Source of the DNA: Haematobia irritans
Taxonomy: Eukaryota; Arthropoda; Insecta; Diptera; Muscidae
Assembly: GCF_050003625.1 (NCBI RefSeq)
Contig: NC_134400.1
Location: 223,426,085-223,490,084, forward strand
Reading direction: 5' to 3'
DNA length: 64,000 nucleotides
The translations under genes and the position numbers were made by a program. Below are positions 9,822 through 20,495 of the stretch, piece by piece. A model generated the notes under the pieces. The model was not told the origin of the DNA. It ran no database searches and was given only the letters and a program-made list of their open reading frames with translations. The first letter of the stretch is position 1. Each line of letters starts with the position of its first letter.

Positions 9822-12800
9822 CTAGGCCGAGTCATCGAACAATTTATTTAAGCAGGCTTTAATTTCATGGGGTTTGTATTTCACATATTTTTCAGGATTT
9901 TTACTAAAGTGTACACCAGCATACCTAAAGAGAGAGGAGAGAGAGAGAGAGATATTGTATTTTCCATTCCATTTAAGGAAAAAATAAATGAAAAAAGCTA
10001 ATACTCACATATTGAAAAATTCATTGTATTTTGGTAATATATGTTCCTCGTTATCACGCTTAATACCTTGACGCAACATAACATCAGGTATAGAAATGCC
10101 TCGTTGAATTTTACACGCTTCTTCAAAATCTTTGTTAAATGCCTTAGAATTGAATAGAAAATTATCAGCAAAATGTATTAAATTGAGACAGTTAAGCGAA
10201 ATGTTTTCAAACATTCGGGCCTAAGTAATATGAACAGCAATATGATTATGTCCTCTATTATACTGTTGCTATGAAACTCCATAAATTAAAAATATTTTTG
10301 ACTATAGTTTTTATAGTACTAGCAGTTTGAAGAAACTAATGTGATAATCTTTAAGTTCCTGTGGGCTCCGACTTCAACGCAGCCGATCGTCGTGGGAACT
10401 TGTTTTTATATCACTGATTATATTATCCTGTTTTAAATTAATAAATAATTAAATAAACCGATCTCCAGATAGCACTCATCTAAGCCTATATTAAGATTTG
10501 ACTTTTGAGCGTCATGAAGGAACATTTTTCAGACCATTGGCTTGAAATTTGGAAATATAGAAATTGTTTTGAAAATGCTACGAGTCAAATTTGAAAAATC
10601 ATAAGAAATTGACACTTTTCGGATGTCAAGATTTCAAGAACTCAAATCGGAAATTTAATTTCTATAGCGATTATCATGTACGGAAAACGACTTGTGGGTG
10701 TTATTACAAATAATGGAGATAATACATTTAATAAATCGACAATCAACAGTAACTTAATGTCGTCTCAGACCAATAATTGAATGCATTAGGTTAGGTATGC
10801 CTTTGTGGTGCTAAGGTTAGTATAACATGAAAAAAAAAATGAAATGAAACAGTTCCACATAAAATCATTTCGTCTGCAACAGCAACGACTTCGCACACAC
10901 ACAAGTCGATAGCAAATAGCAACAGTAATTCTGACGAAAATGTCTAAAGAATGACGGCAGTCAAGAGAATTGTGTTGTAGACAGGGCTGCCAATTTTGCC
11001 GATTTATCGGCATTTTGACGATTTTTTACTCACAAAATGGACAACTCCGATTTTTTTCCGAGCTTAAATTTTTACATTTTGGAGAAGTTTTTGAAAATAT
11101 TAAAATAAATTTGAAAAATGTTGGGAAAAAAATTCGGAAACAGAACGTGGAGTACTTTGGCTTTTTGAGTTTTGTCAAAATTCGTACAAATAACCATGAT
11201 TCTTCCAAACTCCACAGCAAACGTAGACAAAAAACAAGAAACTAAAACAACTTAAAATGAAATAACTCAAATTGTTTTAATACCAAAATTGATAATGATT
11301 TACACAGAATATGCAATAGAAACTTTTACTAATTATGATAAAATTCTAGTACAGTATAAAAAATAACCACCATAAAAAATCACCTGTTTTGGAAAACATG
11401 AGACTTTTTCTTTAATTTCAAAATATATAATTAAAAATGTTACTCAATTAATAACAATATTTTAGAAAAATAGATTTTTTATAAAAAAAATTACGAAATA
11501 TTTTTGTTTAACAAAAAAATGATTTTTATGGTAATGTTATTTGTATACAAAACTGATTTCTTTATATATTTTGTTTTAAGTTTACCCAAAAAATACGTTT
11601 AATTTTAATATCATTTATATTGCCGATTTTTTGACGATTTTTAAAATGCAAGTGCCGATTATGACGATTTTTATCGAAAAAAGTGACGATTTTTCTTGAA
11701 ATTTTATTGGCAGCCCTGGTTGTAGATGTTAGGGAATGAATATGCGTAAGTCGTTTGAGTTTGTCGTTGGTGTTGTTCGCAACAAACAGTGCATAAAATT
11801 ATCGTAATGGCACCAAGGCTAAATAAAAGTTTAATACTAGAAAAATTTTAACATTTGGGACAACGAAGACGCAATATATAAAATATGCGGTAGTGAATTA
11901 AAAAATAGACTTTTTTAACTTAAATCATCATGAAAATTCGGACACGAGTTCCAATGGACAACCGAAATCGTCTCAATCATGAAACTTTGGAAAACGTTCT
12001 GATGGTCAAACTTAATCTCTCATATCTCGATAGCGCTAAAAAACATTTTTTAATAAAATTTTTGAATTTACTTTTCTATTATTTTTAATTTACAAAATCA
12101 AAAATTAACAAACAAATTGTTGCCTGCATATAAATATTAATAAATTACAGAATTATTTGATAGCTATGATTTGACTTCAATTTACATTAATAACAAAACA
12201 AAAACAACTCGAAGTGTGAACAAAATAGAAACAAACACTATTTGTTCTTAATAGTCAAAATATTTTTACCGCAGTCATTGTAGTCGTTTCATTGACTGTT
12301 CAATTTACTGTCAATAAATTTGCTGCGGATATTTCAGTCGTTAGTCGTTTTACTTCGTGTGCTTGTGACTGTCGACTATGCATATGTGTGTGCCGAAGTC
12401 GTTGTCTTTGCAAACGCAATCATTTTGTGCACATTCATTTCATTTCATTGTTTTTCTCGAATCATTCCACAGTCGTAGTCATCAACGCATATTGGAATTT
12501 TAAACCCTGGTTCAACTCCAGTGACGAACACCAAAAATATTTTCAGCTGTGTATATAGTCGCGCTCTTAATAATACTTTAATAAGCTTTTTTAAGTGGTT
12601 TCACCGTCATGTGAAACGCCGTTTGAGCTCGGCTATAAACAGGAGGTCTCTTTTCATTGAACCAAACATGAAATCGGGCATCACTCATTGATAAGAGAGA
12701 ATCTTAACACTTGTGGTGAGCTCAAAACAACGTAACCTAACCAAGGCTATCAAGTCAATTTTCTTATCACAAGTTGTGAACTTGTCTTTTATCAACGACT

Positions 12801-15800
12801 TCTGTCCGTTTAAATGGCATTACTAAGTGATGATACAATTTATTATAGTTTTTCCCAGTCTGCCTATTTGCTACAAAACCTACAAACATTGCAAAAAATG
12901 ACGTTTGGAAATCATACAAGTTCTTACCAAAAACTTCTCTTTCAGTATGCTGCGATCTTTGTCCTTGACTTTGCCTTGTACCGGTTTGGGTAATTCATCC
13001 AAGGGAGATATATTTGATAGCATCTTGGACCAGGTCTTCTGATAGGAAAACTTCAACTCTTTAATTGTTTCAATGTAACTATTACGACAATCCGGTTCGG
13101 CAATGGTGACAATATCAATAAGATTAGAAGTAATTAATGAATTTAGAATATAATTAATATTGTTTAAACGGAACAAATGTTTGGTGGCCTGGTCGTTATA
13201 CTGTTCACATTTATTCATAATTGATAAATTCAATTCGGCCAAAGCTTTTTCTATCAAAGAAATAAAATAGGATATTTATAAAATCGTTATGCTATTTTTG
13301 AAGAAATTAATAAACTCACTGATGTAAATGGCTAGTAATGCCTTGTTGTGCTCTTCCTCTGGCAGTTGTTTTTTAATTAATATCGAATCCAATTGTGTGG
13401 CATACAAAACATCGGGCTGTAGTATAACACCTATAACATCATAATGATTTAATAGATTCTCTATAAACCATATGGTGTTGGATGTCAATTCATGGACCGT
13501 GGCATCCTTGGGCACATTTACGTATCCCAATGTGCTGGAACTCATACCAACTATGTTTGTGCCCGAATCCCCTCGTACAACTTCGAGGAAATGTTCCAAA
13601 GCTTTGGCTCCCTGAACGAGAAAAACTTTTATTGTATAGCATAAACTCAATACCTCTCAATCCTTCTTTACCGTGTATTGTAATTTGTTCAGGACTTTAG
13701 TAAGTTGTTCTCTTTGCTGAACATCATATGTTCGATCAATATCTGGTTGCAGTAGCAACACATTCTTCAATGTCTTAAATATTCCCAAAGCTGAGGTCCA
13801 TTCTTTCCGTGAAATGCTACGCATTATACGACTTGTTATTGCCTCAGCATCTTTGACCACCATATCAATAGATTTATAGGCCAATTTTGCAAACACATCC
13901 GATTGCTTAGAGTTTGGTATGATTTCTTGCATCAAAGCTCTCTCCCAATTCAAGAGCCTCTGTGGAGAATATTTGATCAAATATACAAATACCATAAATA
14001 CCTAGTATACTTACTTGTAAACCCAATAACATAACCAAATATTTATCCAGTTCTTGATCACCATCTGCATATTCTTCACAGGATAAATGTTCTGAATGTG
14101 AGGTGGCCTTTTTAATGGATATCCCTGTGCTATTTAGAGTCTGGGTGGCTTTTAAATATAATTTGTTTGCCTTGCGTTCAAAACTAGAAACATAAAAAGT
14201 AGTAGAAATTGAGTAGAAATTTCATTTTTCCAATTAAATCTGCCAATACGAGGCTAACTCACATTTGCTGAAGACGCATAGATGGACTCTTTTTGGTTTC
14301 CTGACGCCCAGAATGACGAGATTTCTAAAACAAATAAATTTACCCAATGTGCGTTTAAAAATAAATAAAATTCATTCGATTTATTACAGAACATTAAATA
14401 ACAGTTTTATTAAGTGTTTCTTTAAAAAATCTTATTCTGAAAATCAACTACATTTAAATAAAAAAGACATGCACTAATATACGATTCTAAAATAAATATC
14501 GCCATTTTGAATTTGATCCTTCTTAAGAGGTAAAAAAATTATTAAATATTTCCATAATACGTTCGCAATCATCGGATTGTATGCCAATACCCTTAAGATC
14601 AGTTGTTTTGACATTCATCAGGTTGTTGCAATCAATACCAGCATTTTCAAAGTGTTCACAATATCGTTCCAAGCCCAATGTTTTGAGCAGCAATCGTATT
14701 GTCATTTCGTGATTCAAGATGGATGAATTGGATTCATTGCATGAATGCGGACTTATCACCTCACTACTACAATCTGCTACCCTCAACGATGTGGGTGAAG
14801 GTGATAATGAAGCACTGAAATTACAAGCCCCCATAAACGAAGGACAAGGGCTGAGAAAACGACTAGAATTACGTGTAAATGATGTTGGCGATGGTGTATA
14901 GTTGACAACTGGTTTGGATAATAGAGACGGCTTTTTGAATTCGTTAAACGATGAGCTGTGATGGGTTGTTACAGGACTGGCCAGCGAATTTGCCAATTTA
15001 AAAATAGGTGATATAGCTGGCGAATGCACTTCCGAATGGATTGGTGTATAGGAACGCATAGTTGACATTCTCGCATGTACATCTTGAAAGCATGATGTTG
15101 CGTTATTGTTCATCATTGTGGGAGTAACATTAAAGATGAACTCCCGGCCTGCTGTTAAAGTCGGTGTACGACAATCTTCCATATTTCAATTTTTTTTTAT
15201 CAATCTTTGCAAAAAACAAAAAATGACGCTAACACTTTAAAGACGTATACAAAACTGAGTTTGTACTGGATGTAAATGTTTTTTTTTTTTTTGTATTGGA
15301 AGTTGCCGTTACACGATTGGAAGTGGTAGTAAAAGGGGAGAGCGATAGTCGAGTCAATTCCATTTGAGTAAACTTTTTGACAGTTAAAAGAAGCACCAAA
15401 TTTTGTCTATATGTAACACCATTTCCTGCTGGTTTTGTTATGTATAGAATATCTACTGCACTTTGATTTTTTTATTATCTATATTAATTCTATAATATTG
15501 ACGATAGCTTATATGCCCTCAACTGTTGATATAAAAAATTCGGGTTGTAAGATTATTAGTAAATTTATAAACTAGATATTTGTGAGTGTAAACACTAACT
15601 GTAATTCTAGTGCAAAATGGAACTACCCTGTATAGGATAATGGTACAATAGTAGAAAATATAATTTTCGACTAATCGAAGCCAACTATTCGTAATATATC
15701 AATTAAATTTCTTAAAGAAGTAAACTTTCGATGTTCGATCGAAAAGGGAACCAAATTGGTGCGTTGTCAATTCAAACAAATAATTGTTGCAGGTGGACTA

Positions 15801-17888
15801 ATCAACATTTGCCCATAGAAATCGGAAAGGCGAAGTCTTTGACTACACTCATAGAAAAGTCTGCTAAAACAACAGTCGATGTATGCTGTTATATTTTTGT
15901 ACTTCAGGATCTAATGAACAACAAATTATAAAATCTAACCAAGTCAAACTAAAACATGTTTTAATGTAATCCAGCTTAAAAAATATAAGACAATGTTTGA
16001 TATTTCAGCAAACAGTGACTGCTTTCCTTGACTTTTTGCTGTTTTAGCAGACTTTTCTGTTGTTTCTACTAACAAATTTCTTTTGAGTGTAGTCTATTCT
16101 TGGTGTACTTCAAAAACGATATCCGATGTCGATCGAAATTGACTTTTCCGCTGCCTTCTGCTCCTGGGGAGGTGTACTAAAGTTGAAGATAAAATTTTTC
16201 AAACAAATTGACATTTTGTCGAAAAATCGAAAAAACAGTATGGGTCTTCTTATGCCGACTCTGAAAGCATATTTAGAGGACTTTCCGATTTTCCATCGGT
16301 CTTCGTTTTTTATCCATTTATTCTGCGCTCACCAAATGCTTTGGGCATTATTCGCAGTACTAAACTTTAGTTAAAGGGACTTGACCATTGGGTATTCAAT
16401 AGCGACAGCAAATGTGCGCCATTTTTAAGATCATAAGTATACTGGAAACCCTATTGAAATATCTCTAAAATGGAGAATTTTATTTGTTTTTCATTTGTGT
16501 CATCAAAATATTATATCTCTGAATTTCAGTACTGTGTTCCATTTTGTTGTCAACTCTCAATTTCAATAAAAGCTGGTCAAGAAGGTAAAATTTCGACCAT
16601 TTTACCAAGATGGCCATAAACAAAAAATATGCTATTTTTTACAATTTTTTAAATTCGAATATTTTTACAATTCTTTTATCTAATCTATGCTATGTACTTA
16701 GTATTAAGTTTTATCTATGTCAACTATTGCAGTCTTTGGTTGTAGTTCCAACTCTTTTTATTTTAATGCAAATTTAGTATATTTTTTTATTTTTATATTT
16801 TTGGATGAGTACGTCTGTGGCCGTTTAGGCTTGTTTGTAAAATCAATTAATCGAAAAGATTAAAATGAAATGGAAGCACATAATATTTGCCCTTTTTAAA
16901 GCACTGTTTGGTTTCTTAACAACAAACTTAACATTATAAAACGTGTACGCCCCTTGATAATCTGTGTACTTACCAATGCTTCGTTTCCCCAACTGCTACT
17001 TTTCTGATGATCTTTTAAATTTTGTAGTGATCGGAATACGACTTCACCTCTTTCCGTGGCATATATGACAGTGTACTCAAATCGTAAATTTTGTTCCAAC
17101 CAATGAGAAATTGTGAACAATTCCTCTCTGGTACTTTGTGTCAGTTGTCGAAAAGATGTATATTCGTCATTGGATGAATTGTCATCTTCACTGTAGATGA
17201 GATCTAAAATATCAACCGGCTTCAAAGGCATTCCGTTCTTTTTCAACAAAGAACGGTAATGGTTATTGAGGCCCTCACAACCAGTATTGAACAAGCTTGT
17301 GACATTTTCCAACTCAACACTTTGAGAATTGTGGTGAAGAAAGTACTGAGGAAAGTAAAGAAAGAAAAACTATGACATATACCCCACAAAAACTATACAC
17401 TGACGTATACCTCCATAGCAGAACGAAGCCTTCCCAGTGCTTCTAAAAAGACAGCTACATTTCCTTCGGTTGGCTCTTGATGGATTAAATTGCACACCTC
17501 CTGAGTGACATCGTAGTGGGACAATACAGTTTCCAGGCAATTGAGGGTGGCTTCCAAATCTAAAATGTAGGATTCTCCCAATCTATAATTCCATTCCTAG
17601 TATTTCACTTACTCTGTTGCCGTTTTTGAAGTTGTTCAGTTTCTTTGTATACTGGCAGTATTGTTTGCTCCAATTTTCCCAAACGCTGTTCAAACGTTGT
17701 CAATATTCCTGACATCTGATTGGACAAGTCATGATACTTTTCAACTCTTTCTCGTAAGATTACCATATTGGAGGTTTCCTAGTACATGAATCCAACGTAA
17801 GATCATTTGACCACCTTAATATCCGACCAAAACTAATATTTACCTTCTCCAATTTTGAATGGACTTGAACACTTGTGTCTAAATTCAT
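9822..17888 (-). CDS. Exo70: Exocyst complex component Exo70 (EXOC7)
   Basis: Eleven coding exons, 2,103 nt, 700 residues plus stop: 17844-17888, 17613-17778, 17411-17559, 16974-17345, 14263-14324, 14015-14183, 13672-13959, 13320-13611, 12928-13250, 10009-10142 and 9822-9924. All introns are GT-AG and all phases fit. The ATG at 17886-17888 opens MNLDTSVQVHSKLEK, then a coiled-coil region, then the helical rods typical of Exo70. Diagnostic segments include RLLNWERALMQEIIP, GAKALEHF, DATVHELTSN and, at the C-terminus, KNPEKYVKYKP, part of the basic end that in known Exo70 proteins contacts PI(4,5)P2. Exo70 helps tether secretory vesicles to the plasma membrane within the eight-subunit exocyst. 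The length equals that of known family members and no disruption is seen. Intron 4 (2.65 kb) hosts mtrm and intron 9 (2.8 kb) hosts transposons. The last intron uses a CT microsatellite as its polypyrimidine tract. Confidence 0.95.
9925..9953 (-). repeat. CT microsatellite acting as polypyrimidine tract of last Exo70 intron
   Basis: On the minus strand this reads as a CT-repeat run ending CTTTAG, directly before the last Exo70 exon. It is both a simple repeat and the splice-acceptor tract, so its length may vary between individuals. Confidence 0.6.
10788..12515. mobile_element. Long inverted-repeat element in Exo70 intron 9
   Basis: The arms at about 10800-10975 and 12285-12500 are imperfect inverted copies of each other. 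Both encode, on opposite strands, similar strings such as CVRSRC.C.RN.F......ISFFFS, which shows the relation but not translation. Phrases shared in inverted form include GAAGTCGTTG.TTTGCA and CATTTCATTTCATT. The left arm was later hit by the hAT MITE at 10982-11718. Exact ends and class are unknown. Confidence 0.5.
10982..11718. mobile_element. hAT-type MITE with perfect 8-bp target duplication
   Basis: The element starts CAGGGCTGCCAATTTT and ends ATTGGCAGCCCTG, an inverted repeat. It is flanked on both sides by GTTGTAGA (10974-10981 and 11719-11726), a perfect 8-bp target-site duplication, the hAT hallmark. The inside has GCCGATTTTTTGACGATTTTT-like words near both ends and no transposase. 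It lies inside an Exo70 intron. Confidence 0.9.
12583..12744 (+). mobile_element. tRNA-derived SINE, 5' truncated
   Basis: AAGTGGTTTCACCGTCATGTGAAACG followed by AAATCGGGCATCACTCATTG and a CTAACC end matches the body of the SINE at 39378-39661. The tRNA-like head is missing. It lies in Exo70 intron 9. Confidence 0.65.
14523..15182 (-). CDS. mtrm: Matrimony-like SAM-domain Polo kinase inhibitor, nested in Exo70
   Basis: A single-exon frame of 219 residues, from ATG at 15180-15182 to TAA at 14523-14525, inside Exo70 intron 4 and on the same strand. The N-terminus MEDCRTPT, the SYTPIHSEVHSPAISPI segment (44-60) and the C-terminal SAM domain (about 159-217, ..LLLKTLGLERYCEHFENAG..) match the layout of Drosophila Matrimony as I remember it. 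That protein is a female-germline factor that binds and restrains Polo kinase before oocyte nuclear-envelope breakdown. The middle is Ser/Pro-rich and disordered, with several SP and TP sites. In Drosophila the Polo docking site is Ser-Thr-Pro; here the aligned site reads Ser-Tyr-Thr-Pro, so the residue before the phospho-threonine is Tyr. The identification rests on length, motif order and domain; it could be another SAM-only protein. Confidence 0.8.
   Translation of the reverse strand: MEDCRTPTLTAGREFIFNVTPTMMNNNATSCFQDVHARMSTMRSYTPIHSEVHSPAISPIFKLANSLASPVTTHHSSSFNEFKKPSLLSKPVVNYTPSPTSFTRNSSRFLSPCPSFMGACNFSASLSPSPTSLRVADCSSEVISPHSCNESNSSILNHEMTIRLLLKTLGLERYCEHFENAGIDCNNLMNVKTTDLKGIGIQSDDCERIMEIFNNFFTS
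15846..16089. mobile_element. CTGCTG-type MITE with TA duplication, copy 1
   Basis: The element begins CACTCATAGAAAAGTCTGCT and ends TTTCTTTTGAGTG, with TA on both sides (15844-15845 and 16090-16091). Internal CTGCT/AGCAG words form nested inverted repeats. Longer relatives lie at 30730-31211 and 35881-36731. Non-coding. Confidence 0.75.
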
Positions 17889-17949
17889 TTTATTATTGAG
17901 AATAAGAGAAAACACCCAAATTTCTTCCGATGATTGTTTGTTTTGATTA

Positions 17950-18286
17950 CAGTAATCCCTCGATTTACGTCGTCTCGTTTTACGTTGTTTCGATTTATGT
18001 CGTCAAATTTTTTGTTCCATCAAACTTCGATTTCCGTCGTCGATTTTTTTGCCCACTTTATCAGAAACGCCTTCCATACGTAAAATAAATTTCAACGATA
18101 ATGACATCGATACTTTTTTTTTTGAAATTCTTACCGAAATTACTGAAATACCTTTTTGAAGTTTTTTAATTATGTACACGCACATACATACATAAATGGA
18201 CTTAGGAGTAAGTATGAGCAATTGTTAATTAGGTTTACGTCGTTTCGATTCCGGAACCAATCACGACGTAAATCGAGGGATTACTG
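17950..18286. mobile_element. Pogo/Tigger-like MITE with TA duplication, short copy
   Basis: Perfect terminal inverted repeats CAGTAATCCCTCGATTTACG and its complement, flanked by TA at 17948-17949 and 18287-18288. It sits about 60 bp upstream of the Exo70 start codon, so it is in or next to the Exo70 promoter or 5' UTR. It is a shorter version of the copy at 2410-3166. Confidence 0.85.
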
Positions 18287-18459
18287 TAATACCCTTTTAG
18301 ACGGAGGTGTGTCATTTCAACACGCACGGCAAAACTATATGCGCTCCCGCCAGTGTACACTAATATGATAGAAATATAAGTCAGCTGATTTGATTTTTTT
18401 ATTGAATTCACAGTAAACTAACCAATAAAGGCATCTGAATTTGTCAGGACGAATTAAGG

Positions 18460-19035
18460 TAGGGATGCCAGATTTTCAAGAGGCAAGAAGAGCACATTCA
18501 GTTTATAAAAAGAGCACATACGAAAAAAAATAGAGCACACTTTTTCAAATAAAATAAAAACATTTAATGTTCATAACATACACATAAAATACACATCAAC
18601 TCAAGCTAATTTTCTTACAATACTTTGTAAGTCATTTGTTTGGTGTTTTTGTGAAAAATGTTATTGAAAGAAGTTTGTTTGCATTCAGAACAGAGTACAA
18701 AGTGAAGAAGCAACATCGGCGTGCTCTTCTTCAACTCATATTTATAAAGTAAAACACTATTTAATTAGAACTAATTAGAATTAGAACTAATTAGAATTAG
18801 AACTAGAAAATAACGGCATAGGAAAATCTCGTAGTGTGACACTTACGTATGTTCAGTTTACTTTTACCATTTATTGAATCGCGTTGAAGTAATATTTGTT
18901 GTGATGCATACGAAGAGCAAAAAAGAGTACTTAACTAAAAATAGAGCACTTTTGCGTGCTCTTTTGGCCTATCTTGTTTTAAGAGCACATTTTGAAAAAA
19001 AGAGCACATGTAAAAGAGCACGTCTGGCATCCCTA
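18460..19035. mobile_element. hAT-type MITE with perfect 8-bp target duplication
   Basis: Terminal inverted repeats TAGGGATGCCAGA and CTGGCATCCCTA are flanked by AATTAAGG on both sides (18452-18459 and 19036-19043), a perfect 8-bp duplication. Both subterminal regions are packed with the word AGAGCAC. The target was the left end of the next element (19037-19474), so this insertion is the younger of the two. Confidence 0.9.
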
Positions 19036-19036
19036 A

Positions 19037-19474
19037 ATTAAGGTCTGGTTATGCATCCAAAAACCGGTCGTAAGCGTAGCGTGGCGTATCACCTGTTTAT
19101 TTTTGATATACGACAGCCTATACAAATGATTACCCAACGTTTTCACAACGTAAACTTGTCGTAAGATTCAGGAAAAAACAAAAATGTACGTGTCGTTGTC
19201 GGATCAGCTGATCAAAAAACAAGCGTCATCGATGAAAAATGCGATTAGCGTGAAAATATATTTTATTAAAAATGTACTATTGTGTTGGTTAAAATGGACG
19301 ATGAGAAATTAATATTTTTAGTGAAATTCATTTTAAATGTAAAAAAAAATTCTGCCAATTCTTGATAGTTTGTTGGTACGTTTTTTTTTTTTTAAGTTGG
19401 CTAATCGCCAAAACCATACGTTGATATTATGTTACGGCTACGCCACATTTTAGATGCATAACCAGGCTTTAATC
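19037..19474. mobile_element. Terminal-inverted-repeat MITE, CTGGTTATGCATC ends
   Basis: The left end ATTAAGGTCTGGTTATGCAT and the right end ATGCATAACCAGGCTTTAAT are inverted copies over about 26 bp with three mismatches. The left end was struck by the hAT MITE. Next to the right end is the CCCTGCCAACAT element. No coding capacity and no clear target duplication, so the class is open. Confidence 0.7.
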
Positions 19475-20495
19475 CCTGCCAACATCTTTTGAATTTCTGA
19501 GAATCCCCACTACGTCGAAAACAGTCGTATACGATATCCAAAACTCCTCGTAAAAGCGCCGTCACTATTGAGAACTTGTACCACCCCAAGTAACTACAAA
19601 AAAGTATCGCATGAGTGCAATTATTAGGTGCCCTTCTGGATACATTTAGAAGGACGCCAATAAGAGCCCCTTCAAACAATCAGACAAAGTGCATTTTAAG
19701 ATAGTTGTAAAATAATCATTGTGGTCAAGTAAAACACGACTGTTTAGAGGTTTATTAATTTTATTAAACAATTATAAATTCTCATAAATATAACATTTAT
19801 ACGACTATCACATCACATTTAATGCGCTTTACAGACTATCAGTTATTCCGGACGACAGTGCTCGTGTCGAACATATCCCATATATTGTGCACATTATAAG
19901 TTAAGTCCGAAGGCATAATCGATACTGCTACATGTTTATGGGATCGATAACACATTTACCGAATATTTAGTCATCGCCGACAAGTCGTATCGATCCGACA
20001 CGCTATAAGATTCTTTACAAACACCGACATTCCGTCCGGAATAACTGATAATCTGTAAAGCGCATAACATATTTTTATGCATTAATAAAAGATTGATGTT
20101 GAGTTACAAGTTGCAAGTTACATGTTGTAGCGTCTATCACCCAGTGCTTTTATTCCCAATGGAGGCAGCGTGTCTGGAAAAATATTTGAAAAACTATCAC
20201 TTTATCCCATTTGGAAAGTCAAAAATTGTTCACCAATATACCTTTCACAATTTTAAGCGAAATAACTATGCTTTCAGCACTTCATTATCCTTTTTATTTA
20301 AATAAATTATAAGAAGCTAGTTGTGCTTGGTGTTTCACAAAATATAAAATGGCTCTTGTAACAATAGTGATGGCAAAATACTTTCATGCGAATAGTGATG
20401 GCAAAATATTATCACAGTTGGCGATTGTTGCAGTGTCACTTATGAGTCTGTGGTAGCGATGAGGATGAAATGCAACTTTGAAATGCTGGCAGGGA
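19473..20495 (+). mobile_element. CCCTGCC-ended repeat, copy 1
   Basis: It starts TCCCTGCCAACAT and ends ATGCTGGCAGGGA, an inverted repeat of about 13 bp. Its body is repeated in reverse orientation at 44506-45267. Two open frames (19401-19679 minus, 20093-20305 plus) recur in the other copy with mostly amino-acid-changing differences, which argues against translation. A Harbinger-like MITE (19823-20064) is inserted in this copy only. Confidence 0.7.
19823..20064. mobile_element. Harbinger-like MITE with TAA duplication and known empty site
   Basis: The 242-bp element has terminal inverted repeats TGCGCTTTACAGACTATCAG and CTGATAATCTGTAAAGCGCA, continuing inward through TTATTCCGGACG. TAA flanks it on both sides (19820-19822 and 20065-20067). 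The related copy at 44.9 kb has a single TAA and no insert at the same point, giving a natural empty site. Three-base TAA/TTA duplications are typical of PIF/Harbinger elements. Confidence 0.85.

Larger units (their letters stand above)
14325..16973 (-). other. Exo70 intron 4, host of mtrm and a MITE
   Basis: This 2.65-kb intron contains the mtrm gene (14523-15182) and a CTGCTG-type MITE (15846-16089). The rest (about 15183-15845 and 16090-16973) is AT-rich and shows no further gene. The stretch just upstream of mtrm, 15183-15450, is where its promoter must lie, but no clear core motif stands out. Confidence 0.6.

Noticed and set aside
19401..20305. Frames repeated at 44670-45251, which looked like a conserved small gene pair
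   Set aside because: They are parts of the CCCTGCC repeat; differences between copies are mostly amino-acid-changing and the frames lie on opposite strands.
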